Below, in pieces: positions 30,405 to 41,068 of a stretch of 64,000 bases of DNA (its first letter is position 1; each line of letters begins with the position of its first letter). Where the stretch lies: contig JAEUPZ010000010.1 of assembly GCA_016789885.1 (NCBI GenBank), forward strand, positions 62,001-126,000, given 5' to 3'. The translations under genes and the position numbers were made by a program. The notes under the pieces were generated by a model. The model did no database searches. It saw only the letters and a list, made by a program, of their open reading frames with translations, and had not been told where the DNA came from. Origin of the DNA: Chromatiales bacterium. GTDB lineage: Bacteria > Pseudomonadota > Gammaproteobacteria > Steroidobacterales > GCA-2729495.

Positions 30405-30706
30405 TCGGCCTGTCCCACTACCTGACGCTCTCGGCGATCCTCTTCGCCATCAGCGTGGCCGGCATCTTCCTGAACCGGAAGAACGTGATCGTGCTGCTGA
30501 TGTGCGTCGAGCTCCTGCTGCTCGCCGTCAACTTCAACTTCATCGCCTTCTCGCGCTACCTCGACGACGTGGCCGGGCAGGTGTTCGTCTTCTTCATCCT
30601 GACCGTCGCCGCGGCGGAGTCCGCCATCGGCCTCGCCATCCTCGTCGTGCTGTTCCGCAACCGGCGCAGCATCAACGTCGAGGAACTCGACACGATGAGG
30701 GGCTGA
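30401..30706 (+). CDS. nuoK: NADH-quinone oxidoreductase subunit K
   Basis: A small antiporter-like membrane subunit (ND4L homologue). The 101-aa protein has three membrane segments, with conserved Glu residues inside helices 2 and 3: [16 protein letters not shown] and [15 protein letters not shown]. These belong to the central proton path. Start and stop both overlap or abut neighbours: ATGA with nuoJ and two bases before nuoL's GTG. Confidence 0.97.
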   Translation: MIGLSHYLTLSAILFAISVAGIFLNRKNVIVLLMCVELLLLAVNFNFIAFSRYLDDVAGQVFVFFILTVAAAESAIGLAILVVLFRNRRSINVEELDTMRG

Positions 30707-30708
30707 CC

Positions 30709-32670
30709 GTGGAGCGCATCTATCTCGCCACCGTACTGGCGCCGCTCGCCGGCGCCCTGGCCGCCGGGCTCTTCGGCCGGCTGATTGGCCGCACGGGCGC
30801 CCACCTCGTCACGATCGCGGGCGTCGCGGCCGCCTTCGCGCTGTCGCTGCTCGTCCTCAAGGACCAGTGGCTGGATGGCGCGCCGGCCTTCAACGGCAGC
30901 GTTTACACCTGGGCCGTCGTCGACGGCGTGCGCATGGAGGTCGGCTTCCTGGTCGACCGGCTGACGGCGCTGATGATGGTCGTCGTGACCTCCGTCTCGT
31001 TGATGGTGCACGTCTACACCATTGGCTACATGCACGACGACGATGGCTACCAGCGGTTCTTCAGCTACATCTCGCTGTTCACCTTCGCGATGCTGATGCT
31101 CGTGATGGCGAACAACTTCCTGCAGCTCTTCTTCGGCTGGGAGGCGGTGGGCCTCGTCTCGTACCTGCTGATCGGCTTCTGGTACACGCGCCCGACGGCC
31201 ATCTTCGCCAACCTGAAGGCCTTCCTCGTCAACCGGGTCGGCGACTTCGGCTTCCTGCTCGGCATCGCGGTACTGCTGATGTACACGGGCAGCCTCGACT
31301 ATCAGGCCACCTTCGACCGGGCGCCGTCCCTCGCGGGGGAGGTCATCGAGGTCTGGCCCGGCAGCGGCTGGTCCGTCGCCACGGTCGCCTGCATCCTGCT
31401 GTTCATCGGCGCCATGGGCAAGTCGGCCCAGGTGCCGCTGCACGTCTGGCTGCCGGACTCCATGGAGGGCCCGACCCCCATCTCGGCGCTCATCCATGCC
31501 GCCACCATGGTCACCGCCGGCGTCTTCATGGTCGCGCGCATGTCGCCGCTCTTCGAGTACTCCGAGGCGGCCCTGTCTTTCGTGCTGGTGATCGGCGCGA
31601 CGACGGCGCTGTTCACCGGGTTCCTCGGCATCATCCAGAACGACATCAAGCGCGTCGTCGCCTATTCGACGCTGTCGCAGCTGGGCTACATGGTGGTCGC
31701 CCTCGGCGCCTCGGCCTACGCGGCCGGCGTGTTCCACCTGATGACCCACGCCTTCTTCAAGGCGCTGCTGTTCCTGGCGGCGGGCTCGGTGATCATCGGC
31801 CTGCACCACGAGCAGGACATCCGGAAGATGGGCGGCCTGCGCCGCTACATGCCCATCACCTACTGGACCAGCCTCATCGGCACCCTGTCGCTGATCGGCT
31901 TCCCGGGCTTCTCGGGCTTCTTCTCGAAGGACGTCCTCATCGAGGCGGTGCACGGCGCCACGCGGCCCGGGGCCGGCTACGCCTGGTGGTGCCTGATGAT
32001 CGGCGTGTTCGTCACGTCGCTGTACTCGTTCCGGATGTTCTTTCTCGTCTTCCACGGGCGCGAGCGCATGGACGAGGAGACGAAACACCACGTCCACGAG
32101 TCGCCATGGGTCGTGTGGCTGCCGCTGGTGCTGCTGGCCATTCCGTCGGTCGTGATCGGGTGGCTCACCATCGATCCGGTCGTGTTCGGCAATTTCTTCG
32201 GTGATGCGATCTTCGTGCAGGCCGCCAACGACGTCGTCGGCGCGGCGGCCCGCGAGTATCACGGCCCGGTGGCCTATATCCTGCACGCCTTCGGGACGCC
32301 GATCCCGTACCTGGCGGCGGCCGGTGCCGCCGTGGCCTGGTACCTGACGCTGCGCAACCCCGCGGCGGCCGATTCGCTGCAGCGGGCCCTGCGCCTGCCG
32401 AACCTTGTGCTGGAGAACAAGTACTGGTTCGACGCCTTCAACGAGAAGGTGCTGGCCGCCGGGAGCCGGCTGCTGGGCACGACGCTGTGGAAGGCCGGCG
32501 ACACCGTGGTGATCGACGGCGCGCTGGTGAATGGCAGCGCGCGCCTCGTCGGCCTCGCTGCCGGGTTCGTCCGGCGGGCCCAGACGGGTTACCTCTATGA
32601 CTACGCCTTCGCGATGATCATTGGCCTGGCGACGCTGCTCGGCTGGCTCCTGTGGCGGTCGCTGGGCTGA
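30709..32670 (+). CDS. nuoL: NADH-quinone oxidoreductase subunit L
   Basis: The distal proton-pumping antiporter-like subunit (ND5 homologue) with the long amphipathic lateral helix. The 653-aa product has about 16 membrane segments. Conserved FFGWEAVGLVSYLLIGFWY contains the key Glu. Then come MGKSAQVPLHVWLPDSMEGPTPISALIHAATMVTAGVFM (with the Lys and His residues) and the internal VVAYSTLSQLGYMV. A GTG start (30709) lies 2 bases after nuoK. The C-terminus ends in a typical final membrane helix (IIGLATLLGWLLW). Confidence 0.97.
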   Translation: MERIYLATVLAPLAGALAAGLFGRLIGRTGAHLVTIAGVAAAFALSLLVLKDQWLDGAPAFNGSVYTWAVVDGVRMEVGFLVDRLTALMMVVVTSVSLMVHVYTIGYMHDDDGYQRFFSYISLFTFAMLMLVMANNFLQLFFGWEAVGLVSYLLIGFWYTRPTAIFANLKAFLVNRVGDFGFLLGIAVLLMYTGSLDYQATFDRAPSLAGEVIEVWPGSGWSVATVACILLFIGAMGKSAQVPLHVWLPDSMEGPTPISALIHAATMVTAGVFMVARMSPLFEYSEAALSFVLVIGATTALFTGFLGIIQNDIKRVVAYSTLSQLGYMVVALGASAYAAGVFHLMTHAFFKALLFLAAGSVIIGLHHEQDIRKMGGLRRYMPITYWTSLIGTLSLIGFPGFSGFFSKDVLIEAVHGATRPGAGYAWWCLMIGVFVTSLYSFRMFFLVFHGRERMDEETKHHVHESPWVVWLPLVLLAIPSVVIGWLTIDPVVFGNFFGDAIFVQAANDVVGAAAREYHGPVAYILHAFGTPIPYLAAAGAAVAWYLTLRNPAAADSLQRALRLPNLVLENKYWFDAFNEKVLAAGSRLLGTTLWKAGDTVVIDGALVNGSARLVGLAAGFVRRAQTGYLYDYAFAMIIGLATLLGWLLWRSLG

Positions 32671-32695
32671 GCTGGACGCGGGGAGTCACGCTGCC

Positions 32696-34228
32696 GTGCA
32701 ATTGTTGAGCATCCTGATCTGGCTGCCGATCGTCGGCGGGCTCGCCGTGCTGGGGCTGTCGCGCCAGGCGGCCCGGGCGGGCGCGGCCGGCGGCCTCGAT
32801 CGCTGGCTGGCGCTGGCCGTGTCGGTGGCGACGTTCGTCATCAGCGTGCCGCTGTGGACCGGCTTCGACGCATCGACGGCGGACATGCAGTTCGTCGAGC
32901 GGGTGCCGTGGATCACGGCCTTCAGCGTCGAGTACTTCCTCGGGGTGGACGGCTTCTCGATGCCGCTCATCCTGCTCACCACCTTCCTGACGCCGGTGGT
33001 CGTGCTGGCTGGCTGGGAGGTCATCCGCGACCGCAGCGCCCAGTACTTCGCCGCCTTCCTCATCCTCGAGGGGCTGATGATCGGCACGTTCGCGGCGCTG
33101 GACGCGCTGCTGTTCTACGTGTTCTGGGAAGCCATGCTCGTGCCGATGTTCATCATCATCGGCGTCTGGGGCGGGCAACGGCGCGTCTACGCCACGGTCA
33201 AGTTCTTCCTCTACACGTTCCTCGGCTCGGTGTTCATGCTCGTGGCGCTGGTGTACCTGTACCTGCAGGCCGGCAGCTACAGCATCCTGGCATTCCACGA
33301 GCTGCCGCTGACCCTGCAGGAGCAGGTGTTCATCTTCCTGGCCTTCCTCGTCGCCTTCGCCGTCAAGGTGCCCATGTGGCCGGTGCACACCTGGCTGCCG
33401 GACGCCCACGTCGAGGCGCCCACCGGCGGGTCCGTGGTGCTGGCGGCCATCCTGCTGAAGATGGGCGGCTACGGCTTCCTGCGCTTCAGCCTGCCCATCG
33501 CGCCGGACGCCAGCGGCGAGCTCGCGTCACTGATGATCACGCTGTCGCTGGTGGCCGTGGTCTACATCGGCTTCGTGGCCCTGGTCCAGCAGGACATGAA
33601 GAAGCTCATCGCCTATTCGTCCATCGCGCACATGGGGTTCGTGACGCTGGGCTTCTTCATTGCCTGGGCCATCGTCGAGCGTACGGGGTCGACGTCGGGC
33701 GCCGCCATGGGCCTGTCGGGCGGCATGCTGCAGATGATCTCGCACGGGTTCGTCTCGGGCGCACTGTTCCTCTGCGTCGGCGTGCTCTATGACCGCCTGC
33801 ACAGCCGGCAGATCGCCGACTACGGCGGCGTCGTCAACACGATGCCGAAGTTCGCCGCCTTCATGGTCCTGTTCGCCATGGCGAATGCCGGGCTGCCGGG
33901 CACCTCCGGGTTCGTCGGCGAGTTCCTCGTCATCCTGGCGACACTGAAGGCCGGCTTCTGGTACGCGTTCCTGGCGGCCACGACGCTGATCCTTGGCGCT
34001 GCCTACACCCTGTGGATGGTCAAGCGCGTGGTCTTCGGCGCCGTCGGCAACGAGGGCGTGGCGGGGCTGCGCGACGCGAGCGCCCGCGAACTCTTCATCC
34101 TCGCCGTGATGGCGGCGGGCGTCCTCGTGCTTGGCCTGTGGCCGGCGCCCCTGGCCGACGTCATGGCGGCCTCCGTCGACCACCTGGTCGGCCAGATCAC
34201 CCAATCCAAGCTGCCGGGGTTGCCATGA
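32696..34228 (+). CDS. nuoM: NADH-quinone oxidoreductase subunit M
   Basis: A proton-pumping antiporter-like subunit (ND4 homologue). The 510-aa product has about 14 membrane segments. YVFWEAMLVPMFIIIGVWGG holds the key Glu, AFAVKVPMWPVHTWLPDAHVEAPTGGSVVLA the broken-helix Lys, and KLIAYSSIAHMGFV the second discontinuous helix. A GTG at 32696 (VQLLSILIWLP) is the likely start. The stop overlaps the nuoN ATG (ATGA at 34225). Confidence 0.97.
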   Translation: MQLLSILIWLPIVGGLAVLGLSRQAARAGAAGGLDRWLALAVSVATFVISVPLWTGFDASTADMQFVERVPWITAFSVEYFLGVDGFSMPLILLTTFLTPVVVLAGWEVIRDRSAQYFAAFLILEGLMIGTFAALDALLFYVFWEAMLVPMFIIIGVWGGQRRVYATVKFFLYTFLGSVFMLVALVYLYLQAGSYSILAFHELPLTLQEQVFIFLAFLVAFAVKVPMWPVHTWLPDAHVEAPTGGSVVLAAILLKMGGYGFLRFSLPIAPDASGELASLMITLSLVAVVYIGFVALVQQDMKKLIAYSSIAHMGFVTLGFFIAWAIVERTGSTSGAAMGLSGGMLQMISHGFVSGALFLCVGVLYDRLHSRQIADYGGVVNTMPKFAAFMVLFAMANAGLPGTSGFVGEFLVILATLKAGFWYAFLAATTLILGAAYTLWMVKRVVFGAVGNEGVAGLRDASARELFILAVMAAGVLVLGLWPAPLADVMAASVDHLVGQITQSKLPGLP

Positions 34229-35676
34229 ACCTCCTCGTTTCCCTGCTGGCCGGCGACCTGGCCGTGCTGCTGCCGGAGGTGTTGCTGGGAGGCGGCCTCT
34301 GCGCCCTGCTGGTGCTCGACCTGTTCGTGCCCCAGCGGGCGCGTGACCTCACCTACCTGGCCGCCGTGTTCCTGCTGGCCGGGGTCGCCTGGGCGCTGCT
34401 CGGCGACGTGACCCCGTCGGGCACCGCCTTCGCCGGGACCTGGTCGCTGGACCCGCTGGCGCGGGTGCTGAAGCTCTTCGGCGTGCTGACGGTGGCGACG
34501 GTCTTCCTGTACTCCCGCCCGTATCTCCGCGCGCGGGACCTGCACTTCGGCGAGTACTACCTGCTGGGCCTCTTCGCGCTGCTCGGCATCTTCGTGATCG
34601 CTTCCGCACAGAGCCTGCTGCTCGCCTACCTGGGCCTCGAGATCCTGTCGCTGGCCCTCTACGCGATGGTGGCCTTCGACCGCGACTCGCCCTCGGCGGC
34701 CGAGGCGGCCATGAAGTACTTCGTCCTCGGCGCCATTGCCTCCGGGGCCCTGCTGTACGGCATGTCGCTCCTGTACGGCCTGGCCGGCAGCCTGAACTTC
34801 GCCGACCTGCGCGTGGCGCTGGCGGCCGACGGGCAGGCCGGCGTGAGCGTGGCCGTGGCGCTGGCCTTCGTCGTCGCCGGCATCGCCTTCAAGTTCGGCG
34901 CGGTGCCTTTCCACATGTGGGTGCCGGACGTCTACGAGGGCTCGCCCACGAGCGTGACGCTGTTCATCGGCACGGCCCCGAAGCTCGGCGCGCTCGCCCT
35001 GGCGCTGCGCGTGCTGGTAGACGGCGTCCCGGGACAGGCCCCGCTCTGGGGCGTGATGCTCGGCGCGCTGGCCCTGCTGTCCCTGGTCCTCGGCAACGTC
35101 GCCGCCATCGCCCAGACCAACCTGAAGCGCATGCTCGCGTACTCGACGATCGCCCACGTCGGCTTCATCCTGCTCGGGCTGGTGCCCGGCACCAGCGATG
35201 GCATCCAGGCGGCGCTCTACTACACGCTGGTCTACGTGATCATGGCCGCCGGCGCCTTCGGCATGCTGCTACTGCTGTCGGGGCGGGGCGTCGAGTGCGA
35301 GCGTCTCGATGACCTGCGCGGGCTGGCCCTGCGGCATCCCTGGTACGCGGCCATGCTGACGATGCTGATGGTTAGCATGATCGGCGTGCCGCCGCTGGCG
35401 GGCTTCTACGCCAAGTGGTGGATCCTCCAGGCCCTCGTGCAGGCCGGCCAGGTCTGGCTCGCGGTGGCGGCGGTCGTGCTGTCCGTCGTCGGGGCTTTCT
35501 ACTACCTGCGCGTCATCCGGATGATGTTCTTCGAGGCCGGCACGGCCGGTCCGCCGGCTCCTGTGCCGCTGGACGTCCGCGTGGTGACCAGCGTCAACGC
35601 ACTGGTGCTGCTGGCCCTCGGCCTTGCACCGGACCGCCTGATGGAGCTCTGCGCCCGGGCGGCAGCCCTGGCCTGA
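34225..35676 (+). CDS. nuoN: NADH-quinone oxidoreductase subunit N
   Basis: The third antiporter-like subunit (ND2 homologue) and last gene of the operon. The 483-aa product has about 14 membrane segments, with YLGLEILSLALYAMVAFDRD (key Glu), VAGIAFKFGAVPFHMWVPDVYEGSPTSVT (Lys) and KRMLAYSTIAHVGFILLG. A hairpin follows 8 bases after the stop, before tRNA-fMet. The membrane genes nuoH-N are complete and intact. Confidence 0.97.
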   Translation: MNLLVSLLAGDLAVLLPEVLLGGGLCALLVLDLFVPQRARDLTYLAAVFLLAGVAWALLGDVTPSGTAFAGTWSLDPLARVLKLFGVLTVATVFLYSRPYLRARDLHFGEYYLLGLFALLGIFVIASAQSLLLAYLGLEILSLALYAMVAFDRDSPSAAEAAMKYFVLGAIASGALLYGMSLLYGLAGSLNFADLRVALAADGQAGVSVAVALAFVVAGIAFKFGAVPFHMWVPDVYEGSPTSVTLFIGTAPKLGALALALRVLVDGVPGQAPLWGVMLGALALLSLVLGNVAAIAQTNLKRMLAYSTIAHVGFILLGLVPGTSDGIQAALYYTLVYVIMAAGAFGMLLLLSGRGVECERLDDLRGLALRHPWYAAMLTMLMVSMIGVPPLAGFYAKWWILQALVQAGQVWLAVAAVVLSVVGAFYYLRVIRMMFFEAGTAGPPAPVPLDVRVVTSVNALVLLALGLAPDRLMELCARAAALA

Positions 35677-35684
35677 CCGCCGCT

Positions 35685-35711
35685 GCCGGCGCAGGCGGGT
35701 TGCCTGCCGGC
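35685..35711 (+). terminator. Bulged hairpin after nuoN
   Basis: Inverted arms GCCGGC...AGGC and GCCT-GCCGGC around GGGTT fold into a hairpin with a 2-base bulge 8 bases after the nuoN stop. There is no T-tract, and the tRNA-fMet promoter overlaps its 3' arm. A weak terminator or RNA processing stop is plausible. Confidence 0.4.
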
Positions 35712-35728
35712 GGGGAACCCGGTATTCT
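35700..35728 (+). promoter_or_regulatory. Candidate promoter for tRNA-fMet and the rimP-nusA-infB operon
   Basis: A -35 hexamer TTGCCT (35700-35705, four of six) and a -10 TATTCT (35723-35728, four of six) have an ideal 17-base spacer. The predicted start is about 7 bases after the -10 and a few bases before the tRNA. This matches the known promoter position of metY-nusA operons. Confidence 0.6.
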
Positions 35729-35742
35729 CCCGCCTCTTCCGG

Positions 35743-35819
<77 letters not shown>

Positions 35820-35917
35820 CTTACTCGACGGCCCCGTGCGGTGGATTGAGACACCGGGCGGGCAGGTCATGCACCACGGCACGGCGCTCCCAGGGCGTCG
35901 AGCCGCGGGTTCTGAAG

Positions 35918-35942
35918 TGGGCCGCTGGGCCCATTTTTTTTT
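35918..35942 (+). terminator. Intrinsic terminator between tRNA-fMet and rimP
   Basis: A 6-bp GC-rich stem (TGGGCC/GGCCCA) with a 4-base loop is followed at once by nine T residues, a textbook intrinsic terminator. A second hairpin (CCTGCGC/GCGCAGG, 35943-35959) follows directly. It lies inside the operon, 100 bases after the tRNA and 52 before rimP. Expression of rimP-nusA-infB therefore depends on read-through or an unseen promoter. Confidence 0.8.
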
Positions 35943-35994
35943 CCTGCGCGCAGCGCAGGGTGGTTTTGCGGGCGCAGCCGGAAAGGTCGATGCC

Positions 35995-36501
35995 ATGAGC
36001 CGCGTGCGACAGCAGCTGCTGGCATTGCTCGAGCCGGCCATCGAGGCCCTCGGCTACGAGCTGGTGGACCTCGAGGTCAACATCGGGCCGCGACGCGGGC
36101 TGATCCGGCTGTACATCGACTTCGCCCCGGGGCACGGCCCGAAGACGCCGCCGCCCGAGGGTGCGCCGGTCGACGCCAGCGGCATCGGGCTCGACGACTG
36201 CGAGCTCGTGAGCCGGCAGGTGACCGGGGTGCTGGAGGTCGAGGACACGGTCCGGGCCGACTACAACCTCGAGGTGTCGTCACCGGGGCTCGACCGCAAG
36301 CTGACGAAGCCGGCGCATTTCGACCGCTTCGCCGGCAAGCCGGTGACAGGCCGGCTGCGGCAGCCGGTCGAGGGGCGGCGGCGGTTCACGGGCAGCCTGC
36401 TGCGGCGTGACGGCGAGCGGATTTACGTCGCGGTGGACGGTGTCGAGCTGGGGCTTCCCCTGGCGGACATCGAGGTGGTCCGGCTGGTGCCGGAGGTTTG
36501 A
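35995..36501 (+). CDS. rimP: Ribosome maturation factor RimP
   Basis: RimP assists 30S assembly. The 168-aa product has the N-terminal alpha/beta domain ([21 protein letters not shown], about residues 9-29) and the C-terminal SH3-like domain. Conserved [20 protein letters not shown] and [20 protein letters not shown] are present. It carries a longer internal acidic/Pro insert ([15 protein letters not shown]) than E. coli. The ATG at 35995 (MSRVRQQ) was chosen because the upstream frame crosses the terminator. It is followed by nusA after 56 bases. Confidence 0.95.
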   Translation: MSRVRQQLLALLEPAIEALGYELVDLEVNIGPRRGLIRLYIDFAPGHGPKTPPPEGAPVDASGIGLDDCELVSRQVTGVLEVEDTVRADYNLEVSSPGLDRKLTKPAHFDRFAGKPVTGRLRQPVEGRRRFTGSLLRRDGERIYVAVDGVELGLPLADIEVVRLVPEV

Positions 36502-36557
36502 CGGCCAGCGCGATTGCAGGCCCCGGGCTGGCGGGGCACAACGGTGGTGACAGAGCC

Positions 36558-38063
36558 ATGAACAAAGAGATCCTGAACGTTGCCGAGGCTGTCTCGAACG
36601 AGAAGGGCGTCGACCGCGAAATCATCTTCGAGGCCCTCGAGGCGGCCCTGGCTTCCGCCACGCGCAAGCGGTACGGCGAGGGCGTCGACGTGCGGGTGTC
36701 GATCGACCGCACCACGGGCGACTACGACACGTTCCGCCGCTGGAAGGTGTTCGCCGACGATTCGAAGGAGCTCGAGAACCCCGACTGCGAGCTGCGGATG
36801 ATCGACGCCGTCGACGTCGACCCGGCGGCCGAGCCCGGCGGCTTCGTCGAGCAGCCGATCCCCTCCGTCGAATTCGGGCGCATCGCTGCCCAGACGGCCA
36901 AGCAGGTCATCGTCCAGAAGGTCCGTGAGGCCGAGCGCAAGAAGGTCGTCGAGGAGTTCCAGGGCCGCGTCGGCGAGATGCTGAGCGGCGTGGTCAAGCG
37001 CGTCGACCGCAACGGCATATTCGTCGACCTCGGCGGCAACGCCGAGGGCTTCATTCCCCGCGAGCACATGATCCCCCGCGAGCCGGTGCGGCCCCAGGAC
37101 CGCATCAAGGCACTGCTGCGCGAGGTTCGCTCCGAGCCCCGCGGCCCGCAGCTGTTCATGACCCGCACGTCGCCACCCTTCCTCATCGAGCTCTTCAAGA
37201 TCGAGGTGCCCGAGGTCGGGCAGGGGCTCATCCAGATCCTCGCCGCCGCCCGCGATCCGGGGCTGCGGGCCAAGATCGCCGTCAAGAGCAACGACCGTCG
37301 CATCGACCCCGTCGGCGCCTGCGTCGGCATGCGCGGCTCGCGCGTGCAGGCCGTCTCGAACGAGCTGGCCGGCGAGCGCGTCGACATCATCCTGTGGGAC
37401 GACAACCCGGCCCAGTTCGTCATCAACGCGATGTCGCCGGCCGAGGTGACGTCGATCGTCGTCGACGAAGAGTCCCACAGCATGGACATCGCCGTGCAGG
37501 AGGACAAGCTCTCCCAGGCCATCGGCCGCGGCGGTCAGAACATCCGCCTCGCCAGCGAGCTGACCGGCTGGGAGCTCAACGTCATGACCGAGGCTGCGGC
37601 CGAGGAGAAGACCGAGCGCGAGGCGCGCGAGCTGGTCGAGCTCTTCATGCAGCAGCTCGACGTCGACGAGGACGTCGCGACGATCCTGGTGCAGGAGGGC
37701 TTCTCGAGCATCGAGGAGATCGCCTACGTGCCGGCGGGCGAGCTCCTCGCCATCGAGGAGTTCGGGCAGGAGATCGTCGACGAGCTGCGCAACCGGGCGC
37801 GCGACGTGCTGATCACCCAGGCCATCCGCAGCGAGGAGGGGACCGGCGAGGGTCCCGCCGAGGACCTGCTGGCCGTGGACGGCATGGACGATGCGCTGGC
37901 GGTCCAGCTCGCGGCCCGGGGCGTGCGCACCCGCGACGACCTGGCCGAGCTCGCCATCGATGACCTCGACGGCGTCGAGGGGCTCGATCCCGAGCGGGCC
38001 GGCAAGCTGATCATGGCGGCACGTGCCCACTGGTTCGAAGAGCAGCAGGAGGCCGCTGGCTGA
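36558..38063 (+). CDS. nusA: Transcription termination/antitermination factor NusA
   Basis: NusA binds RNA polymerase and nascent RNA and modulates pausing, termination and antitermination. The 501-aa product has the N-terminal domain ([21 protein letters not shown]), an S1 domain at about residues 135-200 ([18 protein letters not shown]), and two KH domains ([29 protein letters not shown]). Two C-terminal acidic-repeat helix-hairpin-helix modules (about 370-420 and 440-495) follow. The length equals E. coli NusA. The start is supported by the conserved N-terminus. The preceding terminator could be part of an autoregulatory loop. Confidence 0.98.
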   Translation: MNKEILNVAEAVSNEKGVDREIIFEALEAALASATRKRYGEGVDVRVSIDRTTGDYDTFRRWKVFADDSKELENPDCELRMIDAVDVDPAAEPGGFVEQPIPSVEFGRIAAQTAKQVIVQKVREAERKKVVEEFQGRVGEMLSGVVKRVDRNGIFVDLGGNAEGFIPREHMIPREPVRPQDRIKALLREVRSEPRGPQLFMTRTSPPFLIELFKIEVPEVGQGLIQILAAARDPGLRAKIAVKSNDRRIDPVGACVGMRGSRVQAVSNELAGERVDIILWDDNPAQFVINAMSPAEVTSIVVDEESHSMDIAVQEDKLSQAIGRGGQNIRLASELTGWELNVMTEAAAEEKTEREARELVELFMQQLDVDEDVATILVQEGFSSIEEIAYVPAGELLAIEEFGQEIVDELRNRARDVLITQAIRSEEGTGEGPAEDLLAVDGMDDALAVQLAARGVRTRDDLAELAIDDLDGVEGLDPERAGKLIMAARAHWFEEQQEAAG

Positions 38064-38098
38064 GGGCATCCCCGGCCAGCGCAGAGCGGAGCAACCCT

Positions 38099-40651
38099 AT
38101 GTCCGAAGTGACCGTCGCCCAGTTCGCCGAGGTGCTGAAGATCCCCGTCGAGAAGCTGCTCGCGCAGCTCGACGAGGCTGGCATCCCGGTGGCGGGCGCC
38201 AATGACCTGATCACCGACAAGGCCAAGCAGGAGCTGCTGTCGCACCTCCGGCGCAGTCACGGTGCCGTTGCGGCGGCGAGCCCCGCCACGATCACGCTGA
38301 AGCGGCGGTCGCAGGGCGAGCTCAAGGTGGCAGGCCAGCAGGGGCGTGCGAAGACCGTCACCGTCCAGGTCCGCCGGACCAAGACCTACGTGAACCGCGG
38401 CGTCCTCGAGGAAGAGGCCCGCAAGCAGCAGGAAGAGCTGGACCGGCAGCGCCAGGAAGAGCAGGCACGTCGCGACCAGGAGGAGGCCGCGCGGGAGCGC
38501 GCCGAGTCCGAGCGCCGCGAACGCGAGCGTGTCGCCGCCGAGGCCGAGGCCCGGCGCGTGTCCGAGGAGGAGGCACGGCGGGTTGCCGAGCAGGCCGCCC
38601 GTGACGCCGAGCGCGCGCGCGCGGCCGAGGAGACCCGCAAGCGCGATGCCGAGTCGCGGGCCCGCAAGGAGGCCACGCTCAAGCGCGAGGTGCGCCGCGA
38701 GGTCGAGGAACTGGTGGCGGTGCCCGAAGAGGCAGTGGCCACGGAAGAGCGCCCGACGCTGTATGGCCGCCAGGAGCTGCACGTGTCGGCCGACATCAGC
38801 GGCCGGCGCAAGAAGAAGCCCCGGCGCCGCGGTGGCCCCATGCAGATGGAGGTCGTCAAGCAGGCCTTCGAGCGCCCGACGGCGCCGGTGGTCCGCGACG
38901 TCGAGATCGGCCCGACCATCAAGGTGGGCGACCTGGCCCAGCAGATGTCCGTCAAGGCCAACGAGGTCATCCGGGCGCTGATGAAGCTCGGCGTCATGGC
39001 GACCATCAACCAGGCCATCGACCAGGACACGGCGACGCTCGTGGTCGAGGAGTTCGGCCACAAGGCGAAGCTCATCAGTGACCAGGGGCTCGAGGAGAGC
39101 ATCCTGCGCGACGAGGCCATCGCCGCCGATGCCGGCACCGCGACGGCGCGTCCGCCCGTGGTGACCATCATGGGCCACGTCGACCACGGCAAGACCTCGC
39201 TGCTCGACTACATCCGGCGCACCAAGGTCGCCGCCGGCGAGGCGGGTGGCATCACTCAGCACATCGGCGCCTACCACGTCGAGACCGGCAAGGGCTGGAT
39301 CACGTTCCTCGACACCCCTGGCCACGCGGCGTTCACCGCCATGCGCGCCCGCGGCGCGAAGGCCACCGACGTGGTCGTCCTGGTGGTCGCCGCCGACGAT
39401 GGCGTCATGCCGCAGACCGAGGAGGCCATCCAGCACGCCCGTGCCGCCGAGGTTCCCATCGTCGTTGCCGTCAACAAGATCGACAAGTCCGATGCCGACC
39501 CCGACCGCGTCCGCAACGAGCTGGCCGCCAAGGGCCTCATTCCCGAGGAGTGGGGTGGCGACACGCTGTTCGTCAACGTCTCCGCCCACACCGGCGAGGG
39601 GGTCGAAAAGCTCCTCGACACGATCCTGCTGCAGGCTGAACTGCTCGAGCTGAGCGCCGTGCCCGACGGGCGCGCCGCCGGCATCGTCATCGAGTCGAGC
39701 CTCGAGAAGGGCCGCGGCGCCGTGGCGACGATCCTGGTAACGCGGGGGCAGCTGCGCCCGGGCGACATGCTGGTCGCCGGCCACGAGTACGGCCGCGTGC
39801 GCGCCATGACCGACGAGAACGGCCAGTCCGTCGCGGTGGCAGGTCCCTCGCGGCCGGTGGCCGTCCTCGGCCTGTCGGGCACGCCGAATGCCGGCGACGA
39901 GGCCGTGGTGCTCGAGGACGAGCGCAAGGCCCGTGAGCTCGCACAGTTCCGCCTGAGCCGGACGCGGGACATCAAGCTCGCCCAGCAGCAGGCAGCGAAG
40001 CTCGAGGACATGTTCAGCCAGATGTCGGCCGCGGGACAGAAGTCCCTGCAGCTGCTGATCAAGGCCGACGTCCAGGGCAGCAGCGAGGCCCTGCGCGACG
40101 CCATGCTGAAGCTGTCGAACGACGAGGTGCCCCTGAAGGTCATCGCCAGCGGCGTCGGCGGCATCAGCGCCTCCGACGTGCAGCTCGCGGCGGCCTCGAA
40201 GGCCATCATCATCGGCTTCAACGTCCGTGCCGACGGTGCCGCCCGCGACGCCATCAAGGAGACCGGCGTCGACGTGCGCTACTACAGCGTCATCTACGAG
40301 GCCATCGACGAGGTCAAGGCGGCCGTCACCGGCATGCTGGCCCCGGAGATCCGCGAGCAGATCGTGGGCCTCGCCGAGGTCCGCGAGGTGTTCCGCTCGC
40401 CCAAGTTCGGCAACGTGGCCGGGTGCCTCGTGGTCGACGGCTACGTGAAGCGCAACAACCCGATCCGCGTGCTGCGCTCGAACGTCGTCATATTCCAGGG
40501 CGAGCTCGAGTCGCTCCGCCGCTTCAAGGACGACGTGGGCGAGGTCCGCGCCGGTACCGAGTGCGGCATCGGCGTGCGCAACTATGACGACGTGCGCCCG
40601 GGCGACCAGATCGAGTGCTACGAGCGGATCCGCGTGGAACGGACCGCCTGA
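38099..40651 (+). CDS. infB: Translation initiation factor IF-2
   Basis: IF-2 is the GTPase that brings fMet-tRNA to the 30S subunit. The 850-aa product has two IF2_N modules ([21 protein letters not shown] at residue 4; [21 protein letters not shown] at about 278). Between them is a highly charged Arg/Glu/Ala coiled-coil region (about 100-240). The GTPase core follows, with [14 protein letters not shown] and NKIDK, then domains II-IV, with the C-terminal fMet-tRNA-binding part ending in [13 protein letters not shown]. Internal alternative starts of the E. coli type were not evaluated. Confidence 0.98.
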   Translation: MSEVTVAQFAEVLKIPVEKLLAQLDEAGIPVAGANDLITDKAKQELLSHLRRSHGAVAAASPATITLKRRSQGELKVAGQQGRAKTVTVQVRRTKTYVNRGVLEEEARKQQEELDRQRQEEQARRDQEEAARERAESERRERERVAAEAEARRVSEEEARRVAEQAARDAERARAAEETRKRDAESRARKEATLKREVRREVEELVAVPEEAVATEERPTLYGRQELHVSADISGRRKKKPRRRGGPMQMEVVKQAFERPTAPVVRDVEIGPTIKVGDLAQQMSVKANEVIRALMKLGVMATINQAIDQDTATLVVEEFGHKAKLISDQGLEESILRDEAIAADAGTATARPPVVTIMGHVDHGKTSLLDYIRRTKVAAGEAGGITQHIGAYHVETGKGWITFLDTPGHAAFTAMRARGAKATDVVVLVVAADDGVMPQTEEAIQHARAAEVPIVVAVNKIDKSDADPDRVRNELAAKGLIPEEWGGDTLFVNVSAHTGEGVEKLLDTILLQAELLELSAVPDGRAAGIVIESSLEKGRGAVATILVTRGQLRPGDMLVAGHEYGRVRAMTDENGQSVAVAGPSRPVAVLGLSGTPNAGDEAVVLEDERKARELAQFRLSRTRDIKLAQQQAAKLEDMFSQMSAAGQKSLQLLIKADVQGSSEALRDAMLKLSNDEVPLKVIASGVGGISASDVQLAAASKAIIIGFNVRADGAARDAIKETGVDVRYYSVIYEAIDEVKAAVTGMLAPEIREQIVGLAEVREVFRSPKFGNVAGCLVVDGYVKRNNPIRVLRSNVVIFQGELESLRRFKDDVGEVRAGTECGIGVRNYDDVRPGDQIECYERIRVERTA

Positions 40652-40681
40652 GGGGCGGCGGGGCCTGGCCCCGCCTGAACC

Positions 40682-41068
40682 ATGCCCAAGGAATACCCGC
40701 GCAGCCGCCGCGTCGCCGAACAGATCCAGCGGGTGCTGGCGGAGGCGATCCGCACCGAGATCCGCGATCCGCGGGTGTCGGGCATCGTCATCACCGACGT
40801 GCGGGTGGCCCGCGACCTCGCCTCGGCGCAGGTCTACTACACGCGCCTCGACGGCCCGGCCGACGACCCGGCGGTCGCGGCGGGCCTCGCCAGTGCGGCG
40901 GGTTTCCTCCGCAGCCGCCTGGCTTCGGTTCTCGCCACGCGGACCGTGCCCGAGCTGCGCTTCCGCCGTGACGAAGCCGGTGAGTATGGCCGGCGCCTCG
41001 ACGCCCTCATCGACGCCGCCGTGGGACGGGAGCCCGGGACGCCGCCGGACGGCGAGGGCACCCAGTGA
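40682..41068 (+). CDS. rbfA: Ribosome-binding factor A
   Basis: RbfA is a cold-shock 30S maturation factor that binds near the 5' end of 16S rRNA. The 128-aa KH-fold protein has the family start RSRRVAEQIQRVLAEAIRTEIRDPRVSGIVITDVRVARDLASAQVYYT, then RSRLASVLATRTVPELRFRRDE. The stop overlaps the truB GTG start (GTGA at 41065-41068). The C-terminal ten residues are acidic and Pro/Gly-rich, probably disordered. Confidence 0.96.
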   Translation: MPKEYPRSRRVAEQIQRVLAEAIRTEIRDPRVSGIVITDVRVARDLASAQVYYTRLDGPADDPAVAAGLASAAGFLRSRLASVLATRTVPELRFRRDEAGEYGRRLDALIDAAVGREPGTPPDGEGTQ

